A stretch of 64,000 bases of DNA. Origin: Caulobacter ginsengisoli. GTDB taxonomy: Bacteria > Pseudomonadota > Alphaproteobacteria > Caulobacterales > Caulobacteraceae. The stretch covers positions 124,001 through 188,000 of the forward strand of contig NZ_JAUSVS010000008.1 of the NCBI RefSeq assembly GCF_030814835.1. The letters are read 5' to 3'. Below the pieces are notes generated by a model, which did no database searches, was not told the origin of the DNA, and worked only from the letters and a program-made list of their open reading frames with translations. A program made the translations under genes and the position numbers. Below, piece by piece: positions 23,801 to 31,071 of the stretch. Numbering within the stretch: position 1 is the stretch's first letter; every line of letters starts with the position of its first letter.

Positions 23801-26529
23801 GTGGCCGTGAAGAGGATCCGGCCGTCGGTCATGACCGTAAAGCCCGCCTGCAGGGACAGGGGCGTGGGGTTGGAGCCGGAGAGGCCCGGGTTGATGTCGG
23901 CCACCCGCACCGTGCCGGCGCCCGTGCCGTCGGTCACCCACAGCTCCATGTCGCCGGCGCTATCCTGCGCGGCGAAATAAACCTTGACGCCAACCTTGGT
24001 GATGTAGGCGAACGCCGAACTTCCCGTGGGATTGATATCGGCCAGCGCATGGGTGCCGGCCGCCGTGCCGTCGGTGATCCACGGCTCGCGCCCGCCATTG
24101 GCGTCCTTGCCGGCGAAGAGATACTTGCCGCCGCCCAGATCGGTGAAGCCGCTGTAGGTGTTGGTGTAGAGGGGATTGTTGGACGGCAGGGGGTCGCCGC
24201 AGTCGGCCAGCTTGACCGTGCCCGCCCGGGTCCCGTCGGTGACCCAGACTTCCATGACACCCCCGGCGGCATTGGCTTCGAAGACCAGCTTGTCGCCCAT
24301 GACCGTCATGTTGCGCGGGATGGAGTGGCCGCCGCTGGCTACGACGTCGCTCAGACGCAGGGTGCCCAGTTCCGTGCCGTCGCTGATCCAGAGTTCGGCC
24401 CCACGGCCGGGCGTGTTGGCCACGAAGACGACCTTCGATCCGAACACGGTGAAGCCGCCGGTGAAGTAGGAATCGTCCGGGCCGAAGTTCAGATCATAGA
24501 TCATGTGGGTGCCGGCGACGGTGCCGTCGCTGACCCAGGGTTCGCGGCCAAGGTCGCTGGTCGCCCAGAAGAACACCTTGCCGCCCGCGATGGTGAAGTT
24601 GGTCGGCGAAGACTCGGCCTGCCCCGGATTGATGTCCGCCAGCGCAAAGGTGCCGGCCCGGGTGCCATCGCTGAACCACAGCTCCGAGCCTGTCCTCTCT
24701 GTCCCCAGCTGGACCAGGAAGCCGCCGTTGATCGGAGTGGCGACCGGGAAGTCGGTCGAGACGATCGACGGCGACAGAACCGGGTTGGTGTTCAGGTTGG
24801 TGACTAGGTGGGTTCCGGCCACGGTGCCGTCGCTGCGCCACAGCTCCGCGCCCTGCGGGCCATGATCGTCGGCGGTGAAGAACAGCACGCCGTCGACGAG
24901 GCGGAAGTTGGAGAAATCCGGAATGATGCCGTCGGCTTCGATGTCGGTCAGTTGCACCGTGCCCTCCGGCGTGCCGTCGGTCGTCCAGACCTCGGTCCCG
25001 TCGGCGGTGTTGAAGGCGGTGAAGACCAGATGGTTGCCGACCACGAAGAAGTGGTCGGGACTCGAATCGTACAGGGCGCCGGGGGCGATATCCTTCAGCA
25101 GCCTGGTGCCCGCCGCCGTGCCGTCAGTCACCCAGAGTTCCGATCCGCTCTGGGGGGCGTATCCGATGAAGAAATACTTGCCACCCATGGCCAGAACAGG
25201 AGCGAAGCCGCCATCCGGGCCGCTCGGGTTGAAATCCACCAGCCGCGTGGTCCCGGCGGCCGTGCCGTCGGTGATCCACAGCTCGGCGCCGGAGGTCGGG
25301 GTATAGACCGCGAACAACTGGCGATCGCCGAACGCGGCGAAGGTGATCGGGCTGGAATTGTCCGCGCCGGGGGCGATGTCGGTTAGCAGCTGAGTGCCGG
25401 CGGCAGTCCCGTCCGTGACCCAAAGTTCCGTGCCGTGGACCCCGTCATTGGCGCTGAAGACGATCTTGCCCCCCGCGCTGCGGAAGTTGGCGGCGGTCGA
25501 GCCGACGGCCCCCGGCATGACGTCCTTCAGCATGAAGGTGCCGGCGACGGTGCCGTCGGTCACCCAGGGCTCACGGCCTTCGCCCGTCGAGTTGACGCCG
25601 ATGAACAGCTTGTCGCCGATCTGCCTGGAGGTGGAATAGGTGCTCGAGCCGCTGCCCGCGACCGGGTCCATCAGCCTCACCGTGCCGGCCGCCGTGCCGT
25701 CGGTGCTCCAGAACTCGGTGCCGTTGGCGCCGTCGTTGCCGCGGAACACCAACCGGCCGTTCAGGATGGCGATGAAGCCGGTGGCGCCGCTGCTACTACC
25801 GGCGTTGAGGTCCTTGACCATGTGAGTGCCGGCCGTCGTGCCGTCGGTCACCCACAGCTCAGTGCCCGCCGCGGCCGTATTGGCCAGGAAGTAGACCTTA
25901 GAGCCATCCTGTAGGATCGCCCCCGACGTGCCGCCATTGAACGCGGTCGAACCCGCCGAGGGCGCCGCGTCGGTCAGCCTCACCGTGCCGGCGACCGTGC
26001 CGTCGGTGACCCATAGGCCATTCGAGCCGGGATAGTCGGACTTGAAATAGAGCAGGTTGCCGACCGCGATCAGTTCGCCGGCGCTCGAGCTGATGTTGCT
26101 CCGGTACGGGTTCAGCAGGCCGACCTCGTGCGAGCCCTCGGCGGTCCCGTCCGTGACATACAGCCGCCGGCCGTTGAGGGAGTCGACGGTGTAGTAGACC
26201 TTGTCGCCGACCAGCTTCAGGTCCTGCGGTTCGGTATTGGCGTCGTTGAAGATCGCCATCCCCCCGGCGATTTTGTAGGTGCCGGCCTCAGTGCCGTCGG
26301 TCACCCACAGCCCGCGCTCAATGATATCGCCGCCGGCCGTGGCGAAAAATATCACCTTGCCGTTCGGCAGCGTGACAAGGCCGGAAGGATTGGAGCCGAT
26401 CCCGTAACCGACGTTCGGGTCCAGCGTATTGATGTCCTTGACCAGCCGCGTCCCGACTTCGGTCCCGTCGGTGATCCACAGTTCACGCCCATGCACGCCG
26501 TCGTCGGCGGCAAACACCACATCGGTCAC
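20863..26529 (-). CDS. Giant ELWxxDGT-repeat and RTX calcium-binding protein
   Basis: 1888 residues from GTG 26529, chosen because GGGGGGA precedes it by 7 bp (TTG 26565 is the alternative). Residues about 1-1190 contain 24 repeats of about 48 residues, each with an E-L-W-V-T-D-G-T-A-A-G-T-like motif, probably beta-propeller blades. Then come three modules, each a polyproline tract, an HTLVGTAGGNTLNG-type linker and GGxGxD RTX nonapeptides, followed by a fourth RTX block near 1700-1783. RTX repeats bind calcium outside the cell, and such proteins usually leave through a type I secretion system using the C-terminus. No N-terminal signal peptide and no secretion genes are nearby. It could be an adhesin or surface-layer-like protein. 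Confidence 0.88.
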   Translation of the reverse strand: MTDVVFAADDGVHGRELWITDGTEVGTRLVKDINTLDPNVGYGIGSNPSGLVTLPNGKVIFFATAGGDIIERGLWVTDGTEAGTYKIAGGMAIFNDANTEPQDLKLVGDKVYYTVDSLNGRRLYVTDGTAEGSHEVGLLNPYRSNISSSAGELIAVGNLLYFKSDYPGSNGLWVTDGTVAGTVRLTDAAPSAGSTAFNGGTSGAILQDGSKVYFLANTAAAGTELWVTDGTTAGTHMVKDLNAGSSSGATGFIAILNGRLVFRGNDGANGTEFWSTDGTAAGTVRLMDPVAGSGSSTYSTSRQIGDKLFIGVNSTGEGREPWVTDGTVAGTFMLKDVMPGAVGSTAANFRSAGGKIVFSANDGVHGTELWVTDGTAAGTQLLTDIAPGADNSSPITFAAFGDRQLFAVYTPTSGAELWITDGTAAGTTRLVDFNPSGPDGGFAPVLAMGGKYFFIGYAPQSGSELWVTDGTAAGTRLLKDIAPGALYDSSPDHFFVVGNHLVFTAFNTADGTEVWTTDGTPEGTVQLTDIEADGIIPDFSNFRLVDGVLFFTADDHGPQGAELWRSDGTVAGTHLVTNLNTNPVLSPSIVSTDFPVATPINGGFLVQLGTERTGSELWFSDGTRAGTFALADINPGQAESSPTNFTIAGGKVFFWATSDLGREPWVSDGTVAGTHMIYDLNFGPDDSYFTGGFTVFGSKVVFVANTPGRGAELWISDGTELGTLRLSDVVASGGHSIPRNMTVMGDKLVFEANAAGGVMEVWVTDGTRAGTVKLADCGDPLPSNNPLYTNTYSGFTDLGGGKYLFAGKDANGGREPWITDGTAAGTHALADINPTGSSAFAYITKVGVKVYFAAQDSAGDMELWVTDGTGAGTVRVADINPGLSGSNPTPLSLQAGFTVMTDGRILFTATTSEGSGLWISDGTAAGTLRLATVASAQTSPIQYYPEAATVQVGGKVFFLGSGSNGAEPWVTDGTAAGTFKLANMGVSIYGPTGDHLQPWVVFNGKVLFSAGGGLNTNQGLWVSDGTVAGTVLLSGHVPGLPNGAVSSLTIVGGRVVFSATDTQGSYKLWATDGTVAGTEPLSASASWAGSFTLFNGLAFFAAQVDFTDREVWVTDGTVGGTHKLLDIAPGSAGSDPAGFQIIGGKLYFLASDEVNGQEVWTTDGTAAGTIRVTDTWVPGGSASPGPVAPVYASPPPPPPPPPPPPPPTFDHTLVGTAGGNTLNGDGGKDLIQGLAGNDTLNGLGGNDRLEGGDGSDKLNGGDGDDILVGGAGTDTFTGGAGADRFVFGPGDGANTITDFQVGQDVIDLAAYGGTVSVRQLSAGARVTFADGAYVTLTGVQASALTNASFVGGTIAASPPPSPPPSPPPPPPPTPGFDQTLVGTVAGNTINGADASKDLIQGLAGNDTLGGLGGNDRLEGGDGSDKLHGGDGDDVLVGGAGTDTFTGGAGADVFVFATGDGANTVTDFTVGQDKLDVSAYGGYSSIVQLASGAKVIFADGAYVTLTGVQASSLTADSFIGSSSPPPSPPPPPPPSPPPPPPPPPGFDHQLIGTAGGNTLNGFNDSKDLIQGLGGNDTLNGLTGNDRLEGGDGGDHLDGGDGDDVIVGGGGTDTMTGGTGQDLFVFEAGSGGNFITDFVVGEDMLDVTAIGGYGSIVQTAAGAKVFLDTGSYVVLNGVQASSLTSASFVNGGPGPGLQIGGAGPDSLLGTPGNDTLRGAGGDDTLRGGDGGDSLRGGDANDVLFGGNGEDSLIGDDGNLGDHGNDVLDGGLGPDHLDGNVGADIYVFRLGDGVDDMVFRDVGADEIWLIGYSGYTTTATSAHSFRITPTDGTGDSIDVNFNFDIDPAAVLASIHLMPAGTPTPAPLVTPPPPMPMDPPKAEHAEADGWLL
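21470..22945 (-). repeat. Three tandem polyproline-RTX modules
   Basis: Within the giant gene, three units of about 480-510 bp are closely similar at DNA level: polyproline linker, VGTxxGNT, about five RTX nonapeptides with the pattern GNDxLxGLxGNDRLEGGDG, and a tail ending VTLTGVQAS. Their near-identity suggests recent internal duplication, and such tracts are prone to recombination and assembly error. Confidence 0.75.
22990..26515 (-). repeat. 24-unit ELWxxDGT repeat array
   Basis: Twenty-four in-frame units, spaced about 140-150 bp, each coding for a version of (E/G)(L/P/V)W(V/I)(T/S)DGT(A/V)AGT and a following hydrophobic strand with (L)xD. Units differ clearly from one another, unlike the RTX modules, so the array is older. 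Confidence 0.85.
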
Positions 26530-26660
26530 TTGGAAATCCCCCCACCCAGTCCGGGAACTCGCCAACTCCGGCGTCCAGACAGGCAGGGATTATGCACGGT
26601 CGGCGTTAGCCCGCCAGCCATGCACTATGAAATAACGATGAAATCTGTAGGCGGAGGAGC

Positions 26661-27761
26661 TCAGCCCTCCTTCACCACCCCGCGGCGGATCTGGTCCAGT
26701 TCGATCGACTCGAACAGCGCCTTGAAATTCCCCTCGCCGAAGCCCTCGTTGCCCTTGCGCTGGATGATCTCGAAGAAGATCGGGCCGATCAGGTTTTCGG
26801 TGAAGATCTGCAGCAGCAGGCCCTGGCCCTCGGTCGGGGCGCCGTCCAGCAGGATCTTGTCGGCCTGCAGGCGCTGGGTGTTCTCGCCATGGCCCGGCAC
26901 CCGGCCATCGAGCAGTTCGTAATAGCTGTCGGGGGTGTCCTGGAACTTGACGCCGCGCTCGCGCAGGGTCTCGACCGTCGCGAAGATGTCGTCGGTTCCG
27001 AAGGCCAGGTGCTGTATGCCCTCGCCCTTGTAGTCGCGCAGGAACTCCTCGATCTGGCTCTGCTCGTCCTGGCTCTCGTTGAGCGGGATGCGGATCTTGC
27101 CGTCCGGACTGGTCATGGCCTTGGAGAACAGGCCGGTGACCTTGCCCTCGATATCGAAGTAGCGGATCTGGCGGAAGTTGAAGACCTTCTCGTAGAAGTC
27201 CGCCCACTTGGCCATGTTGCCGCGGAAGACGTTGTGGGTCAGGTGGTCCAGATAGGTCAGGCCGACGGCGTTCTTTTCCGCCGCCTCGGCAGCGCCGGGA
27301 ATGGGCTCGAAATCGACGTCATAGATGCTGTGGGCGCCGTAGCGGTCGACCAGATAGAGGTTGGTGCCGCCGATGCCCTCGATGGCCGGGATGTTCAGCT
27401 CCATCGGGCCGATCTTGCCCGCCTGGGCCGGCGTCGCGCCGCGCTCGAGGGCCAGCCTGTAGGCCCTGCCCGCGTCGCGAACCCGGAAGGCCATGGCGTT
27501 GGCCGAGGGGCCATGCGCGCCCCGGAAATCGGCGGACTGCCCGACCGGCTCCATGTTCAGGATGAAGTTGATGTCGCCCTGGCGGAAATGCAGCACGTTC
27601 TTGGAGCGGTGCCGGCCGACCGCGGTGAAGCCCATCAGCTCCCACATCGTCCTGAGCTTCTCCGGCTCGGGCGAGGTGAACTCGACGAACTCGAAGCCGT
27701 CGGTGCCGAGGGGGTTGTCGAACAGGTCGGTTGGGGCGGGGGCGTTCATGCTGGCGGTCAT
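26661..27761 (-). CDS. hpd: 4-Hydroxyphenylpyruvate dioxygenase
   Basis: 366 residues from ATG 27761, preceded by GGAG; upstream in-frame codons lack family similarity. Two vicinal-oxygen-chelate domains: N-terminal FEFVEFTSPEP...WELMGF, and C-terminal LDHLTHNVFRGNM (iron His), GIQHLAFGTDDIF (iron His) and GPIFFEIIQRKGNEGFGEGNF (iron Glu). It converts 4-hydroxyphenylpyruvate to homogentisate, the substrate of the hmgA product encoded 7 kb downstream on the same strand. A GTTGCATC motif is repeated upstream. Confidence 0.94.
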   Translation of the reverse strand: MTASMNAPAPTDLFDNPLGTDGFEFVEFTSPEPEKLRTMWELMGFTAVGRHRSKNVLHFRQGDINFILNMEPVGQSADFRGAHGPSANAMAFRVRDAGRAYRLALERGATPAQAGKIGPMELNIPAIEGIGGTNLYLVDRYGAHSIYDVDFEPIPGAAEAAEKNAVGLTYLDHLTHNVFRGNMAKWADFYEKVFNFRQIRYFDIEGKVTGLFSKAMTSPDGKIRIPLNESQDEQSQIEEFLRDYKGEGIQHLAFGTDDIFATVETLRERGVKFQDTPDSYYELLDGRVPGHGENTQRLQADKILLDGAPTEGQGLLLQIFTENLIGPIFFEIIQRKGNEGFGEGNFKALFESIELDQIRRGVVKEG

Positions 27762-27799
27762 GGGGGGCGGCTCCGGCGCGAATGGGGCGGCATCTAGTA

Positions 27800-27843
27800 T
27801 CAGATGCAACCAGTTGGGTGAAGGCCCGCTGTCCGGATGCAAC
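27800..27843 (-). promoter_or_regulatory. Paired GTTGCATC motifs upstream of hpd
   Basis: On the coding strand of hpd, GTTGCATC occurs at 27843-27836 and again at 27810-27803, 33 bp apart (three helical turns) and about 40 and 75 bp upstream of the ATG. The proximal copy is part of TGGTTGCATCTGA (27812-27800), identical to 46519-46531 upstream of the flavin amine oxidase. Likely a regulator-binding site. Confidence 0.5.
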
Positions 27844-27919
27844 TCAACCGCCGGGGGCCTCGCCTTGCCAAACCGATATCGATCTGCCTAGGTTGCGGCC
27901 AGTAAGGGGGCTTCCAATC

Positions 27920-28585
27920 ATGAAAATTCTTGGCCTCGGCCTGTCGCTTTGGGCGGCTGCCGCATGCTCCGCGTTCGCTCAGGACGCCTCGCCGCCGCCG
28001 CCAGCCGAGCCGGCGGCGGCGGCCGTCGCTCCGGCCCCGGAAGCCGCGCCCGCGCCAACACCGCCCGCGCCGGAAGCGGCCGGTCCGGTGACCGCTCCGG
28101 CGGGGACGGTGATCACCATCGTCTTTACCCAGATCATCAGTTCCAAGACCGCCAAGCAGGGGGACCAGTTTGCCTTCCAGCTTTATTTCCCGCTCAAGGT
28201 CGGCGACCGGGTGCTGATCCCGGCCGGCACGCCCGGCGTCGGCGAGGTGGTCGACGCCTCCAAGGCCGGGTTCGGCGGCCGGCCCGGCGAACTGCTGCTG
28301 GCGGTCCGCTATCTCGACTACCAGGGTAGCCGCATTCTTCTGCGCGGCTTCAAGCTCGGCGGCGTCGGCAAGGACAACCTGGGCGGCGCGATGCTCCTCA
28401 ATATGGCGGTTGGCCCCCTCGGCCTGCTGATCCAGGGCGGTGACGTGATCTATCAACCGGGCCTCGTCGCCACCGCCAAGCTGAACCAGGACTACACGCT
28501 GGATACGGCGGCCGTCGCGCCTGCCCCGCCCGCCGAAACGCCGGCGGCCGCGGCGCCCGCCTCTACTCCCACCTCCTCCAACTGA
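27920..28585 (+). CDS. Exported Ala/Pro-rich protein, function unknown
   Basis: 221 residues. Signal peptide MKILGLGLSLWAAAACSAFAQ, then a low-complexity Ala/Pro/Glu linker to about residue 60, and a folded region (APAGTVITIVFTQIISSKTAKQGDQFAFQL...VLIPAGTPGVGEV) that looks like a beta-sandwich carrying a TrbI/VirB10- or LolA-unlike strand pattern seen in many proteobacterial hypothetical proteins. The C-terminus is again Ala/Pro-rich. Start supported by AAGGGGG. The next gene follows by 11 bp and shares the same layout, so they form a pair. Confidence 0.7.
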   Translation: MKILGLGLSLWAAAACSAFAQDASPPPPAEPAAAAVAPAPEAAPAPTPPAPEAAGPVTAPAGTVITIVFTQIISSKTAKQGDQFAFQLYFPLKVGDRVLIPAGTPGVGEVVDASKAGFGGRPGELLLAVRYLDYQGSRILLRGFKLGGVGKDNLGGAMLLNMAVGPLGLLIQGGDVIYQPGLVATAKLNQDYTLDTAAVAPAPPAETPAAAAPASTPTSSN

Positions 28586-28596
28586 AGAGACTTTTG

Positions 28597-29115
28597 ATGT
28601 TTTCCAAAATGAGCAAGCCCGCCATCGCGGGCCTGATGATCCTGGGCGCGGCCATGCTGGCCCCCGGCCTGGCTGGGGCGCAATCCACGGCTGACGCGCC
28701 CGCCGCGGCCCCCGCCGCCGACGCTCCGGCGCCCGCGCCGACCGGCGATCCCCGGGTCGGCGCTCCGGCCGAAGGCATGGCCCAGATCGTCTTCTACCGG
28801 CCGTCCAACTATTTCGGCGGCGCGGTGTCTTTCAAGGTCCGCGAAGGTGAGGCCGAGCTGGGCCAGCTGTCGAACAACAGCTACTTCATCCTGCAGATCG
28901 CCCCGGGCAAGCACACCTTCGTGGTGCACTCCGAGGCGGCCGACGACCTGACGATGGAAGTCGAAGCCGGCGAGACCTATTTCGTGCGCGGCGCGATGGC
29001 CATGGGTGTGGTTCTCTACCGCCCCAACCTGTCGCCGTCCGACCAGTCCAGTTTCACCGCCCTGCCCAAGCTGAAGCTGGCCAAGCCGATCAAGGTCAAA
29101 GCCCCCAAGAAGTAG
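28597..29115 (+). CDS. DUF2846-like exported protein
   Basis: 172 residues. Signal peptide (GLMILGAAMLAPGLAGAQ), Ala/Pro linker to about residue 50, then a DUF2846-like beta-sandwich: AQIVFYRPSNYFGGAVSFKV, LGQLSNNSYFILQIAPGKHTF and EVEAGETYFVRGAM. The C-terminus is lysine-rich. Probably periplasmic or cell-envelope associated; role unknown. ATG 28597 is preferred over the adjacent TTG because GAAGAGA lies 7 bp upstream. Confidence 0.75.
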   Translation: MFSKMSKPAIAGLMILGAAMLAPGLAGAQSTADAPAAAPAADAPAPAPTGDPRVGAPAEGMAQIVFYRPSNYFGGAVSFKVREGEAELGQLSNNSYFILQIAPGKHTFVVHSEAADDLTMEVEAGETYFVRGAMAMGVVLYRPNLSPSDQSSFTALPKLKLAKPIKVKAPKK

Positions 29116-29123
29116 GCCGCTTC

Positions 29124-29163
29124 GCGGAACCGGAGATCCCTGCGCAGGGGTCTCCGGTTCCGC
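29124..29163 (+). terminator. Strong hairpin after the DUF2846-like gene
   Basis: A perfect 13-bp stem (29124-29136 with 29151-29163) and a 14-base loop, starting 9 bp after the stop codon. There is no T-tract, so it could act as a Rho-independent-like barrier or an RNA-stabilising hairpin. Confidence 0.6.
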
Positions 29164-29230
29164 CTGACGCTGTGCCGATCTGCCGCTAGGATGGGCCGAA
29201 CCGGAATCGGGGCGGGAGCGTGCGAATTTG

Positions 29231-30163
29231 ATGGCCGTGGCCAGACGATGGGCGGTTCGCCTGTTGCCGATCCTGCTTCTGGCCCTGGCCGGCTGGGTGA
29301 TGTGGCGTGAGTTCCGCCACACCGATCCGGCCCGGATCCTCGATGACATCGACCACTGGGGCTGGGGCCGGCTCGCCTTCGCGGGGCTCATGACCCTCGT
29401 CAGTTTCGGCCTGCTGGCGGTGATGGAGTGGCTGGGCCTGCGCTGGGCGGGGGCCAAGGTCCCGTTCCTGGCCGTGCTGCTGGGCTCGTTCTGCGCCAAC
29501 GGCATCGCCCACGTCACCGGCACGGCCGTGCTGGTCGCCGGAGCGGTGCGCTACCGCCTCTATGCCCGTCACGGCGCGGACCTGGCCCAGGTCGCCGAGA
29601 CCACCGTCTTCTGCATCGTCGGCTACTCGATCGGCATCACCGAACTGGTCGGGCTGTCGCTGCTCACCGCCCCCGACCTGGGCGGCGCGGCCCTGCGGCT
29701 CAGCCCCCTGCTCACCCGCTCGCTGGGCCTGGCCCTGGCCCTGGCGCCCTTCGTCTATGTGCTGGCCTGCGCGGGCGTGCGCGCGCCGCTGCGGCTGCTG
29801 GGCCGTGAATACCGCCTGCCCTCGGTCCGCGTGGCCCTGGCCCAGTTGGCCATTGGCCTGGTCGACAACGTCGCCGTGGCGGCGGTGATCTGGGTGCTGA
29901 TCCCGCCGGGCCTGGTCAGCTTCCCCGCCTTCTCGGCCGCCTATGCCGCCGCCACCGTCACCGGCGTCGCCTCCAGCGTGCCGGCCGGGGCGGGCGTCTT
30001 CGAGAGCGCCATCCTGACCCTGCTCCCCGCCCTGCCCCGCGACGTCCTGGCGGCGGCCTTCGTCGGCAACCGGATCATCTACTATCTGGGGCCGCTGTTG
30101 ATTTCGGCGGCGATCCTGGCGCAGGCGGGGATGATGCCGGGTCTCAAACGACGCGACGATTAG
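29231..30163 (+). CDS. LPG synthase transmembrane-region (UPF0104) family protein
   Basis: 310 residues, about eight membrane helices, matching the flippase-like membrane half of MprF (UPF0104): SFCANGIAHVTGTAVLVAGAVRYRLY, TVFCIVGYSIG and VTGVASSVPAGAGVFESAILTLL are the conserved parts. The lysyl-tRNA-using catalytic domain of full MprF is absent, so lipid aminoacylation is not expected; lipid translocation is possible. ATG 29231 preferred to TTG 29228. The stop overlaps that of the next, convergent gene. Confidence 0.82.
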   Translation: MAVARRWAVRLLPILLLALAGWVMWREFRHTDPARILDDIDHWGWGRLAFAGLMTLVSFGLLAVMEWLGLRWAGAKVPFLAVLLGSFCANGIAHVTGTAVLVAGAVRYRLYARHGADLAQVAETTVFCIVGYSIGITELVGLSLLTAPDLGGAALRLSPLLTRSLGLALALAPFVYVLACAGVRAPLRLLGREYRLPSVRVALAQLAIGLVDNVAVAAVIWVLIPPGLVSFPAFSAAYAAATVTGVASSVPAGAGVFESAILTLLPALPRDVLAAAFVGNRIIYYLGPLLISAAILAQAGMMPGLKRRDD

Positions 30164-30987
30164 CCGAACACCGCCACGTTCTGCCGCCCCGCCATCAGCG
30201 GCCGGCCCGCGCTGTCCCACAGGCTCATCGACTGGCTGCAATAGCCTTGCGTGACCACCTCGGCTGTGCTGCGCAGCAGCCGCCAGCCGTCGTCCTCCGC
30301 CGGGGCGGGCGTCGGCGGGGTCAGGAAATCGACCATCCAGGTCATGGTGCTGATCGGAGCCGGGGCCGCCATCAGCCGCATGGCGGCGGGCGGGGGGATG
30401 TCGCCCAGGGCCAGCAGGGCGATGGGGTCCAGGCCCGCGGCCGGATCGCGGTGGCGGGCCCAGAGGATCAGGTCGGGCTTGCCGGCTTTGCGCTCGACGG
30501 TTCCGTCGGGGTTGCGCCCGAACCAGATCTCGCCGTCGGCCGGCCGGACATCGAAATGCGCCGCGAAGCCCGGCCCGCCGCCGGGTCCGTGCAGCGACGG
30601 GCAGCCGGCGATGGGCCGGGCCGGCGGTGGCGGATGGTCCTGATGGGCCATGGCCGAGGGCCGGGCCGAGCCGAAGGTCAGGATGCCGCGCAGGGCCAGG
30701 CCCTGCTCGGTCATCAGGTCGCTCTGCACGAACACCGCCGAGCGGCCCCGGCGCAGCACCGTGGAGCTGACGGTGACCGGTCCGGCGGCGGGCCCGATGA
30801 AGGCGAACTGCGCCGAGCGCAGCGGCGGCGGCGTCTGCTGCCCCTCGCCCGCCGCCCGCGTCCCGTCAGCCGCGGCCAGCGCCGCCGAGAGCCCGCCGAA
30901 CAGGGTCCGGCCCTGGGTCCAGTCATCGCCGACACTGACCGTCCCGCCGGCGGCGAGTTCCGCCAGCACTTCCGAAAACGCCTTCAC
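30160..30987 (-). CDS. Acyl-CoA thioesterase family protein (double hotdog)
   Basis: 275 residues. The N-terminal half has a hotdog pattern (GRTLFGGLSAALAAAD, LRSAQFAFIGPAAGPVTV, LRRGRSAVFVQSDL), and the C-terminal half a second one (FDVRPADGEIWFGRN, MTWMVDFLTPP, GYCSQSMSLWDSAGRPLMAGRQ). This is the TesB-like double-hotdog architecture of acyl-CoA thioesterases. Substrate chain length is unknown. It converges on the preceding gene, with stop codons overlapping by 4 bp (TTAG). Confidence 0.82.
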   Translation of the reverse strand: MKAFSEVLAELAAGGTVSVGDDWTQGRTLFGGLSAALAAADGTRAAGEGQQTPPPLRSAQFAFIGPAAGPVTVSSTVLRRGRSAVFVQSDLMTEQGLALRGILTFGSARPSAMAHQDHPPPPARPIAGCPSLHGPGGGPGFAAHFDVRPADGEIWFGRNPDGTVERKAGKPDLILWARHRDPAAGLDPIALLALGDIPPPAAMRLMAAPAPISTMTWMVDFLTPPTPAPAEDDGWRLLRSTAEVVTQGYCSQSMSLWDSAGRPLMAGRQNVAVFG

Positions 30988-31071
30988 GCCCTGTCCCCAA
31001 TCACGACTTCCCCCTGCCCTAGCCGGACCCGGGCGGGGCTCGCAATGGGTTTCTAATCGAAATGCGTGTGG

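Noticed and set aside
22249..24807. 852-codon frame antisense to the ELWxxDGT repeats
   Set aside because: It is a shadow of the repeats on the other strand; the repetitive low-complexity translation has no recognisable fold.
20863..26529. Regularly spaced repeats as a CRISPR array
   Set aside because: Repeats are in frame, about 140-150 bp apart, diverged and protein coding. No cas genes are nearby.
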